Source of the DNA: CAZRDB01 sp964598695
GTDB lineage: Bacteria > Armatimonadota > Zipacnadia > UBA1398
Assembly (NCBI GenBank): GCA_964598695.1
Contig: CAZRDB010000041.1
Location: 1-30,284, forward strand
Direction of reading: 5' to 3'
DNA: 30,284 nt
This document shows positions 14,572 through 21,599 of the stretch, piece by piece. The notes beneath the pieces are model-generated. The model saw only the letters and a list, made by a program, of their open reading frames with translations, did no database searches and was not told the DNA's origin. Made by a program: the position numbers and the translations under genes. Every line of letters begins with the position of its first letter. Position 1 is the first letter of the stretch.

Positions 14572-17259
14572 TCACCCCCTCCCCCACTCGATCTCCATCT
14601 GCTCGCGGGCGCCGACGGCCTCGGTGATCGGCCAGGAGGCGCGGAGGGGGCTCTCGTACGGGCCGATCCGCTCGACCGGGATCGGCTCGAAGCCGAGCGC
14701 GAAGGCGGGGGACTCGGGCTTGAGGCGATAGTCGTCCTTCGCCGCGTCGACGAACAGCGGGTCGGTGATCACCGAGTGCGTGTCGAGCCCCAGGGCCTGC
14801 CACGCCTCCCACTCCGTGAGCGCCGGCGCCTCGCGGAGTTCCACGTCGTCGACCCAGATCGTCCCCGTCCCCTGCGAGACGTCGAGGCGGATCACGATGC
14901 CGTCCATCCCCTCGTGCCAGTCGGGGTCGCCGGGCGCGGGGAAGCGGAAGACCAGCTCGACCTGCTGCCACTCCGGCCCCGCCGCGAGGCCGGCCGACTT
15001 GCCCCACCAGAACCGGTCGGGCTCGTAGGCCTGGGCGACGATCGCGCACTGGGTCTCGGGCGTCTCGGAGCGGACCCAGGCCGTCAGCCGATAGCTCCCG
15101 CCCGGCGCGAGCGCCACGTGCTCGCTGTTGAAGTTCACGACGAGCCGCTGGCCGCTGCCGTCGGTGACCGTGCCATCGCCGTCGAGCCGCAGCGAGCGCT
15201 CGCCCGAGCGATGGACCTCGGAGTCGAGCCGGGCCTGGCTGTCGTTCGGCCGGACGCCCCACCCCCAGTGCGCGGGGAGCCCCTCGTCGCCGCCCTCCTC
15301 GAAGCCCGGGTTCGGCGCGAGGTTGGGGCCGGTCGATTCCGAGACCTTCGTCACGCCGGTGAGCAGCGGTCCCCCGTAGTGCCAGTAGAGGTTGCCATCG
15401 GACTCCGTCTTGTCGTAGGGCAGGTTGTAGTGGGCGAACAGCCGAGCCGAGGGCTCGCGGTAGCAGACGATGTTGCGGAGGAACCTGTTGCCCGCCATCT
15501 GCCAGGCGTCCTCGAGGCTCTCGGTCAGCGCGTGGTAGCCGGGGTACTTCTCGTAGGCCGCGTTGCCGTGGAACCGGTTCCACGTGTCGGTGATCATCGG
15601 GACGGGGTGGCCGCCCTTGACGTAGCCGCTGTACTGGACCTGCGAGTCGCGGCCGTCGATCAAGATGTTGTTCTCGATCACGTTGTCGCGGCCCCCGTGG
15701 ACGTGGACGCCGCCGAGGATCGTCCGGGCGACGATGTTGTGGTGGACGTGGACGCCGCAGGTGCCGTCGTCGAGGTAGACGCCCCAGTTCATGTGCGGCG
15801 AGGTCCACTGCCCGTTTTCCCAGCCGAAGCCGATGATGTCGTGGAAGTAGTTGTAGCGGATCTCGGTGCCGCGCTTCGACCAGTCGACCTGCCACGAGTA
15901 GACCGCGCCGCAGTCGGCGGTCTCGAGGTTGCAGTGGCGGATCTCGTTGAACTCGAAGACGTGGTCGTTGCCGCCCCAGCCGATGCCGAAGCGCGGGCAG
16001 TCGTGGATCCGGTTGTGGGAGATGCGGTTGCCGGCGCCGTTGCACGAGACCCCGACGCCCTGCTTGTAGTACACGCCGACGTGGTGGATGTAGTTGTTGT
16101 CGGCGTAGTTGCCGCCGGGCTCGAGCGTGGTGAAGTCGCCGCCGTCGAGCGTGATCGCGCTCGAGCCCACGTCGTGGATGTCGCAGCCGACCACGCCATT
16201 GCGCCGGCCGGCGACGGAGACGCCGTTGCCGCTGTAGTCGCCCACGTTGCGGATCTCGCAGCCGGCGATCGTGCAGTCGCTCGCGACGCCCACGTCGACC
16301 GCGGTGCCGTCGCAGCACTCGACGGTGAAGCCCTGGAACGTGACGTGGGACACGCCGCCGTCGAGCGAGAGGATGGTCCGCACCACCGGCGCGCAGACGG
16401 TCATCGTCGCGGGGTCGGCCGTGGCGGGGGGCCGGAAATAGAGCGTCCAGCTCTCCTTGTCGAGGTACCACTCGCCCGGCGCGTCGAGTTCCTCGCGGAG
16501 GCCCTGGACGAAGTACCGGTCGCCCGGACGGATCGCGTAGGAGGCGTTGCCCGCGAGCGTGAGGGTGCGCTGGTCGCGGTCGACCGACTGGATCGGGATG
16601 ATGTTGTTCCACCAGTTGTAGCGGGGGAACACCATCACCTCGCCCTCCTCCGGGTGGGCCCACTGGCGCTCGTCGGCGGCCTTGTAGCGGAGGAGGTCCT
16701 GCCGTTCGCCGGGGATGTCCTGGTACATCGGCTGGTACTCGCCATCGACATAGGCCCAGCCGCCGGTGACCGGGTGGTCGGCGTCGTGGTTCGGGTAGCG
16801 GGCGAGCTGAGCGCGCACCCCGTTGCAGAGGAGCTGCCGGAAGGCGATGCCCTCGAGCCCATGGGCGCGAAGGTCCGCCTTGAGCACCTTGCCCTCGTGG
16901 GGCTGCCAGCCGGCGATGGCCCTGCCGCCGATGATCGTCGGCTTCTCGGCACCGGCGGCGCGGTAGACGATCGGCGCGCTCGCGGCGCCGGAGTCGCGCG
17001 CGTCGAGGCTGAGCGTTTCGCCGACCTCGTACAGGCCGGGCGCCACGAGCACGGTGACTCCGCCCTCGGGCAGGGGCCCCTGCTGCTTGAGGAGCCGGAT
17101 CGCGTCGCGGGCGCCGGCGAGCGAGGCGAGGGGCTGGGCCTCGGTACCGGGGCTCGCGTCGCTGCCGTCGGGCGCGACGTGGAGAGTGATCGGCGCGGCG
17201 GCTGCGGCCGCTGCGAGCAGCCCCGTCAGCGCCAGGAGGGTCGGCCAGGTGTGGGTCAT
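14572..17259 (-). CDS. Secreted right-handed beta-helix protein with carbohydrate-binding-like insert
   Basis: An 895-residue exported protein. A signal peptide (residues 1-22) is followed by the same opening as the 4132-6624 protein (LHVAPDGSDASPGT, then GARDAIRLL). A parallel beta-helix extends to about 610, with turns such as NNYIHHVG, HNRIHDC and RYNYFHDI. A CBM4/9-like jelly-roll domain runs from about 650 (NLAPNPGFEEGG) to about 800 (WVDDVELREAP). The C-terminus contains DPLFVDAAKDDYRL, a phrase that in this family usually closes the helix, so the binding domain appears inserted before the final coil. ATG 17259 follows AAGGAG at about 10 nt. It probably binds or cleaves plant-type polysaccharide outside the cell; catalytic residues are not evident. 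It is divergent from the riboswitch-led operon. Confidence 0.83.
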   Translation of the reverse strand: MTHTWPTLLALTGLLAAAAAAAPITLHVAPDGSDASPGTEAQPLASLAGARDAIRLLKQQGPLPEGGVTVLVAPGLYEVGETLSLDARDSGAASAPIVYRAAGAEKPTIIGGRAIAGWQPHEGKVLKADLRAHGLEGIAFRQLLCNGVRAQLARYPNHDADHPVTGGWAYVDGEYQPMYQDIPGERQDLLRYKAADERQWAHPEEGEVMVFPRYNWWNNIIPIQSVDRDQRTLTLAGNASYAIRPGDRYFVQGLREELDAPGEWYLDKESWTLYFRPPATADPATMTVCAPVVRTILSLDGGVSHVTFQGFTVECCDGTAVDVGVASDCTIAGCEIRNVGDYSGNGVSVAGRRNGVVGCDIHDVGSSAITLDGGDFTTLEPGGNYADNNYIHHVGVYYKQGVGVSCNGAGNRISHNRIHDCPRFGIGWGGNDHVFEFNEIRHCNLETADCGAVYSWQVDWSKRGTEIRYNYFHDIIGFGWENGQWTSPHMNWGVYLDDGTCGVHVHHNIVARTILGGVHVHGGRDNVIENNILIDGRDSQVQYSGYVKGGHPVPMITDTWNRFHGNAAYEKYPGYHALTESLEDAWQMAGNRFLRNIVCYREPSARLFAHYNLPYDKTESDGNLYWHYGGPLLTGVTKVSESTGPNLAPNPGFEEGGDEGLPAHWGWGVRPNDSQARLDSEVHRSGERSLRLDGDGTVTDGSGQRLVVNFNSEHVALAPGGSYRLTAWVRSETPETQCAIVAQAYEPDRFWWGKSAGLAAGPEWQQVELVFRFPAPGDPDWHEGMDGIVIRLDVSQGTGTIWVDDVELREAPALTEWEAWQALGLDTHSVITDPLFVDAAKDDYRLKPESPAFALGFEPIPVERIGPYESPLRASWPITEAVGAREQMEIEWGRG

Positions 17260-17398
17260 CGGGCATCGGCTCCTTTCGATGGAGGCCGGTTCGCGTGGCG
17301 GGGCACGCGCGCCTGCCGAGGGCGCGGGGGCGATTGGATGCGCGGGAGTCTGCGGGAGGAGGATTCGCGCGGGGGGGGGCGGAAGACGAACGCCACAT

Positions 17399-17550
17399 CG
17401 GGTAAGGGGGCTTAGCCCCCATCGGAAGACGGTGCGAATCCGTCGCTGCCCCGCAACTGTGACCGGGTACGAACGCCGCGGAAACCACTGGCCGAGAGGC
17501 TGGGAAGGCGCGGCAAGTAGGGAGATCCGGCAGCCAGGAGACGGCCTGAT
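17399..17550 (+). promoter_or_regulatory. Cobalamin riboswitch
   Basis: The conserved core of the adenosylcobalamin/cobalamin riboswitch is present in order. There is a GGGGG..CCCCC hairpin near 17405-17420, then GGTGCGAATCC, then GCTGCCCCGCAACTGT at about 17445-17460, then CCACTG near 17485-17490, then GGGAAGGC followed by AAGTAGG at about 17502-17522. The B12 box AGCCAGGAGACGGCCTG is at 17532-17548. These elements are diagnostic. The switch is on the plus strand, so its target is the operon starting at 17705 and not the divergent beta-helix gene. None of the downstream genes is a known B12 synthesis, transport or B12-independent isozyme gene. No terminator is seen before 17705, so control is likely at translation. 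Confidence 0.95.
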
Positions 17551-17557
17551 GGTTCTG

Positions 17558-17583
17558 GGAGTCGCACTCCTCGCGGGTAGGAG
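17558..17583 (+). promoter_or_regulatory. Mutually exclusive hairpins after the B12 box
   Basis: GGAGT-cgc-ACTCC (17558-17570) and CTCCT-cgcgggt-AGGAG (17567-17583) share the bases at 17567-17570 and cannot form together. One may be the kissing-loop hairpin usual in cobalamin riboswitches and the other part of the switching platform. A GATCCCCC stretch near 17663-17670 could also pair imperfectly with the Shine-Dalgarno at 17690. The structure was judged by eye only. Confidence 0.4.
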
Positions 17584-17689
17584 ATTGCGGTATGTCGGGC
17601 TACGGCTTCATGTCGCGGGAGAGGTCCAACCGGGCCTTGCCGCACCCCTCATCGTTCCCCCCGATCCCCCCTGGCGCGGCTCTCGCCTC

Positions 17690-17700
17690 AGGAGGTGATC
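17690..17700 (+). promoter_or_regulatory. Unusually long Shine-Dalgarno of the riboswitch operon
   Basis: AGGAGGTGATC is complementary to the 16S rRNA 3' end over 11 bases and lies 4 nt before ATG 17705 (9 nt counted from the end of GGAGG). It fixes the start of the small first gene and implies very strong initiation when exposed. Confidence 0.8.
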
Positions 17701-17704
17701 CCCG

Positions 17705-17941
17705 ATGACGACTCCTCTCCGGCTGTGCGCGGAGCATCCGTTCCTGGCGGAGGCCCACGCGTTGGTCGACGGCCTCCGCTTCGCGTTCGAGGTGTTCGCC
17801 GTACTGCACGCGCCCGAGTCGGCTGACCCCACGTTTCGCGCGACCGCGGTCGGCTGCATGTTGCGGACGGCGCCCTTCCCGGTCTGCCTCGTCGCGCCCG
17901 CTCTGACGAGCGCCGACACGCCCAACGAAACGGAGCGGTGA
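17705..17941 (+). CDS. Small protein of unknown family, first gene of the B12-riboswitch operon
   Basis: A 78-residue protein with no signal peptide or transmembrane segment. It has cysteines at 8, about 51 and about 61 and a mixed alpha/beta composition. I do not recognise it. Reality is supported by the 11-base Shine-Dalgarno, by strong G/C preference at third codon positions, and by its tight placement: its TGA lies 5 bp before the pseudopilin ATG. As the first gene after the riboswitch it is the direct target of cobalamin control. It could be a regulatory or cobalamin-related small protein, or a translated leader that couples to the pseudopilin gene; the sequence does not decide. Confidence 0.7.
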   Translation: MTTPLRLCAEHPFLAEAHALVDGLRFAFEVFAVLHAPESADPTFRATAVGCMLRTAPFPVCLVAPALTSADTPNETER

Positions 17942-17946
17942 TCGCG

Positions 17947-18776
17947 ATGACACGAACGCACCGAGCGTTCACCCTGATCGAGCTACTCGTCGTAATCGCG
18001 ATCATCGCGGTGCTTGCGGCGATTCTGTTCCCCGTGTTCGCCAGGGCGCGGGAGAAGGCGCGCCAGACCTCGTGCCTGTCCAACATCCGTCAGCTCGCGC
18101 AGGCGGAGATGAGCTACCAGCAGGACAACGACGGCGTCTTCGTGATGGGCGCGGAGGACATCTTCTCCGGGTTCGGAGGCTGCAAGCGGTGGCACGGGGT
18201 GCGCCAGCAGCCGACGGTCGGCGGCGGGGTGTTCGACAAGACCCAGGGCCCCCTGTACGCCTACATGAAGAACGTGCAGATCTTCGAGTGCCCGAGCTTC
18301 CGGGACTACGTCAATGTGGGCGACGCGTCGGCGAACGACTTCGAGGCCGGCTNNNNNNNNNNAACAACGAGTTCCTCGGGAGCGGCAACGCACGGATGGG
18401 CTGGGACCCCATGGCGCAGGTCTCGCCGGCCTGCGACGCGATGCTTCAGGACGCCTCCTCGACCTACATGTTCGCGGATACGGGCTTCCTGCAGTACTAC
18501 CCGTCGACCTACGCCATCGAGTACTCGTTCATGGAGCCTCCGTACTGGCCCTACTACGCGGTCCAGTGGGGTTTCTACATGCGGCCCGAGCCCTCGATCC
18601 ACTTCCGCCACAACGGCCTCGCGAACTTCGCCTTTGCCGACGGCCACGCCAAGGCTCTGCCCCGCGGCGTCGTGCCGGACGCCGGCTCAGTCTACGGGGG
18701 CACCGCGGAGCAGATGGTCTCCTTCGGGGTCGGCTGGCCGGCGCCGGATGACTTCTCGATGTGGGGACCACTGTAG
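17947..18776 (+). CDS. Type II pseudopilin-like protein, H-X9-DG family (interrupted by scaffold gap)
   Basis: The N-terminus has the type IV prepilin signal: a short basic leader, cleavage expected before F8 in RAFTLIELL with E at +5, then a hydrophobic helix (VVIAIIAVLAAILFP). Ala rather than Gly precedes the cut. The C-terminal part contains HNGLANFAFADG, an exact H-X9-DG motif, which defines the large pseudopilin family expanded in Armatimonadota, Planctomycetota and relatives. ATG 17947 follows GGAGCGGTGATC. The coding frame before the gap (ending FEAG) and after it (beginning NNEFLG) differ, so the true gap length must be 2 mod 3 for one continuous protein. A small gap is likely because the sequence reads on as the family expects. 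The product is exported and processed, forming or decorating a pseudopilus. Confidence 0.88.
18353..18362. other. Scaffold gap (10 N) inside the pseudopilin gene
   Basis: Ten N. The true size is unknown and should be 2 mod 3 to restore the pseudopilin frame. Confidence 0.98.
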
Positions 18777-18786
18777 GGGGCGCGCG

Positions 18787-19249
18787 ATGGCAGAGCATTG
18801 GCGCGAGTGGCTCCTCGGCATCGCGATCACCGCGCTGTTGGCCTGGATCCTCGGGCAAGCGCTGGAGCTGCGGCCCGGGGCCAAGGCTCCGCGCTCCGCG
18901 CCCCTGCCCGTGATCTGCGCCGAATGCGGGTGGTCGGGCCGTCAGATCGTCGACGGCCTGCCCGCGCGATGTCCGAGGTGCCGTGCCGTGGCGGTCCACT
19001 TCGCGNNNNNNNNNNTGTCCGCGCTGTGGGCGATGGACGGCGTGGGACCCCGCCCGCGAGGAGATCTTGTTCGCGCGACCACGTCTGTTCCGAGCGTGGG
19101 GGCCGACCTGGTTCTTCCCGCGCTGCGCGGCCTGCGGCACGGCGACGAACGCGACGGGCGAGGAGTCGCCGTGGGCCCGCCTGCTCGAACACCAAGCGCA
19201 CGCGCCCGATGGGGCGAGCGCCCGACCGGAGAGGGGAGAGATCCCGTGA
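18787..19249 (+). CDS. Membrane-anchored zinc-ribbon protein (interrupted by scaffold gap)
   Basis: One transmembrane helix (about residues 9-25, LLGIAITALLAWILG) is followed by a zinc-ribbon half with CxxC pairs at C44/C47 (ICAECGWSG) and C62/C65 (CPRC). After the gap a second CPRCG motif and a CAACG motif appear in another frame, ending at a TGA at 19249. A true gap length that is a multiple of 3 joins the two into one protein of at least about 150 residues. ATG 18787 lies 10 bp after the pseudopilin stop, and the gene overlaps the next one by 4 bases, so it is inside the riboswitch operon. Similar small zinc-ribbon proteins accompany H-X9-DG pseudopilins only by my inference. Function is unknown. 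Confidence 0.75.
19006..19015. other. Scaffold gap (10 N) inside the zinc-ribbon gene
   Basis: Ten N. Joining the two halves of the zinc-ribbon frame requires a true length that is a multiple of 3. Confidence 0.98.
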
Positions 19250-19575
19250 GAACGCGATGGCTACTTCCGCTGGGTCTGGCCGCGGCGGCGGCACTGCTCG
19301 GGGGGTGCCGCGCACAGCCCGCGACGGCCGACCCGCTGGCGCGGTACTACGGCTCCTACCAGTTCGCCGACGGCACTCTGCTGGTTGTGAAGCCCGAGGG
19401 CAAGGCGCAGATGGTCGGCATAGGGGGCAAGCAGGAGCTGACCTGGCGGCAGTCGGGCGAATCACTCACGTTCGAGGGGACGGGAGGCGGCACCCTGACC
19501 GTTGGCGCGGGGGCCAGCCCCACGTACGCGTCCGCGGCGGGCGGCCCGGCCTATCCGCTCCGGAGACGCCAGTGA
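19246..19575 (+). CDS. Small lipoprotein
   Basis: A 109-residue protein with a lipoprotein signal: a basic start, LLPLGLAAAAALLGGC with the lipobox cysteine near residue 21. The mature part is short beta strands (YYGSYQFADGTLLVVKPEG). The GTG start overlaps the previous stop (GTGA) and follows GGGGAGAG, indicating coupled translation. It resembles the next gene product in the order Y-x-x-x-D-x-x-LLV-P-x-G-x-x-x-MV, so the two are probably paralogues. It is likely lipid-anchored in the envelope. No named family was recognised. Confidence 0.75.
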   Translation: MRTRWLLPLGLAAAAALLGGCRAQPATADPLARYYGSYQFADGTLLVVKPEGKAQMVGIGGKQELTWRQSGESLTFEGTGGGTLTVGAGASPTYASAAGGPAYPLRRRQ

Positions 19576-19946
19576 GCGCTCCGGCCGATCGGAGGGGAGC
19601 GCCCGGGCGACGGGCGCTCCCGTTCCTCCTCGCGGGTGTGGTGGCGACGGTCTGCTGCGCGCTCGCCCTGCGCGCCTGCGAGCAGGCGCATCGCCCCTCC
19701 GAGTGGAGCGGGGTCTACGCCACGGAGGATGCCCAGATGGCGCTCCTTGTACGACCGGACGGCCGGGTCACGATGGTGCTGCCGGAGGGGTCGGAGCAGG
19801 GCCTCGAGACGACGGTGGACGCGGGGGCTCTCCGGATCGGCGGTCGCTTCCCCGGCAGGTTGCGCGGGCCCGAGCCGGACGCCCGGTACCGCTACGAGCC
19901 GGACGATCGCGCCATCGCGCCGGTGAGCTTGGTGCGGATCGACTGA
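19572..19946 (+). CDS. Small membrane-anchored protein, paralogue of the preceding lipoprotein
   Basis: A 124-residue protein with a hydrophobic segment (LPFLLAGVVATVCCALAL) near residues 17-34 and cysteines at its end, which may act as an anchor or a degenerate lipobox. The following strands (SGVYATEDAQMALLVRPDG, then VTMVLPEG) mirror the preceding lipoprotein. The GTG start overlaps the previous TGA in a GTGA, so translation is coupled. It closes the riboswitch-led run of five genes; the next 110 bp hold the ArsR promoter. Function is unknown. Confidence 0.7.
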   Translation: MSAPADRRGAPGRRALPFLLAGVVATVCCALALRACEQAHRPSEWSGVYATEDAQMALLVRPDGRVTMVLPEGSEQGLETTVDAGALRIGGRFPGRLRGPEPDARYRYEPDDRAIAPVSLVRID

Positions 19947-20009
19947 TTGCGCCTGGGAAGACCTCGGCGGGCAACCCAGATCGGTGGCCATGCGACTCGC
20001 TCCGGGGCC

Positions 20010-20038
20010 TTGACCAATCATGTATCCGCGCATATACT
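20010..20038 (+). promoter_or_regulatory. Strong sigma70-type promoter of the ArsR operon
   Basis: TTGACC (20010-20015), a 17-nt spacer and TATACT (20033-20038) match consensus at 5 of 6 and 5 of 6 positions in an AT-rich island within very GC-rich DNA. The spacer contains TATCCGCGCATA, a short imperfect dyad where an ArsR-type repressor could bind. Transcription would start about 15 nt before the AAGGAG of the regulator gene. Confidence 0.75.
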
Positions 20039-20059
20039 TAATCACGAAGGAGTTCACCG

Positions 20060-20398
20060 ATGACGGATCTCGAGCTGGCCGAACTCGCCAAGTCGCTAGC
20101 TGCGCCCACGCGGATCGCGATCCTGCGTGCCATCGCCGAACGCGCCCTGTGCGTCGACGCGATTGCCCGCCACGCGGGGATCACGCCGAGTGCGGCATCG
20201 CAGCACTTGCGCCGGCTGGCCGCGGTCGGCCTCGTCGCGGGTGAACGCCTCGGGTACCACGTGCATTACGGGCTGTGTGCCGAGGGGATCGGTCGCCTGT
20301 GCGAGGAACTCGACCGCCTGCGATCGGCCTCGGCGGCACACACGTGCAGGAGCGCCTGTGGGTGCGTGGAGCAGGGAGAGGAGCGCGGCGATGCGTGA
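20060..20398 (+). CDS. ArsR family transcriptional regulator with cysteine-rich tail
   Basis: A 112-residue winged-helix regulator. The opening LAKSLAAPTRIAILRAI is typical of ArsR proteins, and the recognition region GITPSAASQHLRRLAAVGLV fits the helix-turn-helix. The wing ends in GYHVHYGL. The C-terminal tail has TCRSACGC, three cysteines in seven residues, a possible metal or thiol-reactive sensor site; the classical CxC in helix 3 of ArsR/SmtB is not seen there. ATG 20060 follows AAGGAG at 8-9 nt. Its end overlaps the next gene by 8 bases. It probably represses its own operon from the promoter at 20010 and releases it on binding a thiol-seeking ligand, which is inferred. Confidence 0.88.
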   Translation: MTDLELAELAKSLAAPTRIAILRAIAERALCVDAIARHAGITPSAASQHLRRLAAVGLVAGERLGYHVHYGLCAEGIGRLCEELDRLRSASAAHTCRSACGCVEQGEERGDA

Positions 20399-20588
20399 GA
20401 GAGATCCGGAGTGCCAGAAGGTCGCGAAGCCCGGGGAGTGCTCCCCGGAGCAGATCCGGAAGTGCCACGGCGACGAGGGCCACCCATGCGCGGCGGAGGG
20501 CGAGTGCCAGGGAGCGCCCGAGCCGGCCGAATGCACGGCCGAGCAGAAGGCCAAGTGCCACGGCGGTGGCGCGCAGCCATCGCAGTAG
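20391..20588 (+). CDS. Small cysteine-rich protein with internal repeat
   Basis: A 65-residue protein with seven cysteines (8, 17, 25, 33, 39, 48, 56) and no signal peptide. Two 12-residue repeats, ECSPEQIRKCHG (16-27) and ECTAEQKAKCHG (47-58), share 8 identical positions and end in Cys-His-Gly, suggesting two metal-binding loops like a small metallothionein. The gene overlaps the ArsR gene by 8 bases and lies 24 bp before the exporter ATPase. It may buffer or hand over a metal for export, or be part of sensing. I know of no named family, so the role is inferred from context. Confidence 0.7.
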   Translation: MRERDPECQKVAKPGECSPEQIRKCHGDEGHPCAAEGECQGAPEPAECTAEQKAKCHGGGAQPSQ

Positions 20589-20612
20589 GGTACCCGCGCG
20601 GGGAGGCCGCTC

Positions 20613-21599
20613 GTGTCGAGCCACGGCAACACCGCGGTTGAGGTCCAGGGACTGTCGAGGAGCTTCGGCGAGGTGCGGGCCCTCGCCGAAGCCAGCTTCA
20701 CGGTGGAGCGCGGCGAGCTGTTCGGCCTCCTGGGCCCCAACGGAGCGGGCAAGACGACGACGATCAACATCCTGACGGGACTGGCGCGGCCCGACGCCGG
20801 ACGCGCGCGGATTCTCGGCGCCGACTGCGGGGCCCGGTCCCGCGCGATCCAGCATCTGATCGGCGTCGTGCCGGACGAGAGCAACCTGTACCCGGAGCTG
20901 ACCGGACACGAGAACCTGTGCTTCTGTGGCGCGCTGTACGGGCTCCGGCGACGCGAGCGGCAGGAGCGGGCCCGCGCGCTCCTCGAGCAGGTGGGCCTCG
21001 ACGACGTCGCCGACCGGCGGTTCGGCGGCTACTCCCGCGGGATGAAGCGCAGGCTCACGATCGCCGCCGCCCTCGTCCACCGGCCGCCGGTGCTGTTCCT
21101 GGATGAGCCGACGACCGGAATCGACGTGGAGAGCGCGCGCCAGATCCGCGCGATGGTCGCGGAGCTGCGAGCCAAGGGGACCACCGTGCTCCTCACGACC
21201 CACTACATCGAGGAGGCTGAACGGCTCTGCGACCGGGTCGCGTTCCTCGTGGCAGGGCGAGTCGTCCGGGTCGACTCGCTCGAGGGTCTCATGGCCCCGA
21301 CGCACGGGTCGGAGGTCTTCGTGATCCGTACGGAGGGAGCGGTGCGGCGCGCGAGGGAGCTGCTCCTCGCGACCGACGCGGCCCTGGAGGTCTCGGTCGA
21401 ACCTCCCGACGCACTCCGCGTGCGCTCGAACGGCCCACTCCGGGCGGGACCGCTCGTCTCCACCCTCGAAGGGCAAGGGGTGGCGGTGGTGGAGGCGCGG
21501 CGCGTCCGTCCGTCGTTGGAGGACGTCTTCGTGCAGATCACGGGAGTCGAGGCGGCCAAGCTGCGTCAGGAGCGGGAGCGGAAGGGGGGCGACGGATGA
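20613..21599 (+). CDS. ABC transporter ATP-binding protein (ABC-2 exporter type)
   Basis: A 328-residue ATPase. Walker A GPNGAGKT (41-48), signature YSRGMKRR (140-147), Walker B LFLDEP (161-166) and switch histidine H197 (TTHYIEEAE) are intact. At the Q-loop, where the family has Gln in VPQE, the sequence reads VVPDES with D88, a known but uncommon substitution. The C-terminal 90 residues are the usual CcmA-like extension ending SLEDVFVQITG. The GTG start follows GGGAGG. Its stop overlaps the permease start (ATGA), so the two form one transporter. Such systems export small molecules, peptides or lipids; here the ArsR and cysteine-rich neighbours suggest a metal- or thiol-linked substrate. Confidence 0.93.
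   Translation: MSSHGNTAVEVQGLSRSFGEVRALAEASFTVERGELFGLLGPNGAGKTTTINILTGLARPDAGRARILGADCGARSRAIQHLIGVVPDESNLYPELTGHENLCFCGALYGLRRRERQERARALLEQVGLDDVADRRFGGYSRGMKRRLTIAAALVHRPPVLFLDEPTTGIDVESARQIRAMVAELRAKGTTVLLTTHYIEEAERLCDRVAFLVAGRVVRVDSLEGLMAPTHGSEVFVIRTEGAVRRARELLLATDAALEVSVEPPDALRVRSNGPLRAGPLVSTLEGQGVAVVEARRVRPSLEDVFVQITGVEAAKLRQERERKGGDG

Noticed and set aside
14776..17415. Long open frame on the plus strand opposite the second beta-helix gene
   Set aside because: It is valine/arginine/alanine-rich with no signal or motif, while the minus strand gives a well-formed signal peptide, beta-helix and binding domain.
14572..17550. Cobalamin riboswitch controlling the beta-helix gene
   Set aside because: The riboswitch elements read on the plus strand and the beta-helix gene is transcribed away from it on the minus strand.
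17947..19575. Pseudopilin read as one 545-aa protein through the N run
   Set aside because: The frame after the gap belongs to other genes; the H-X9-DG half is in another frame ending at 18776, so the mismatch is due to the unknown gap length, not a fusion.
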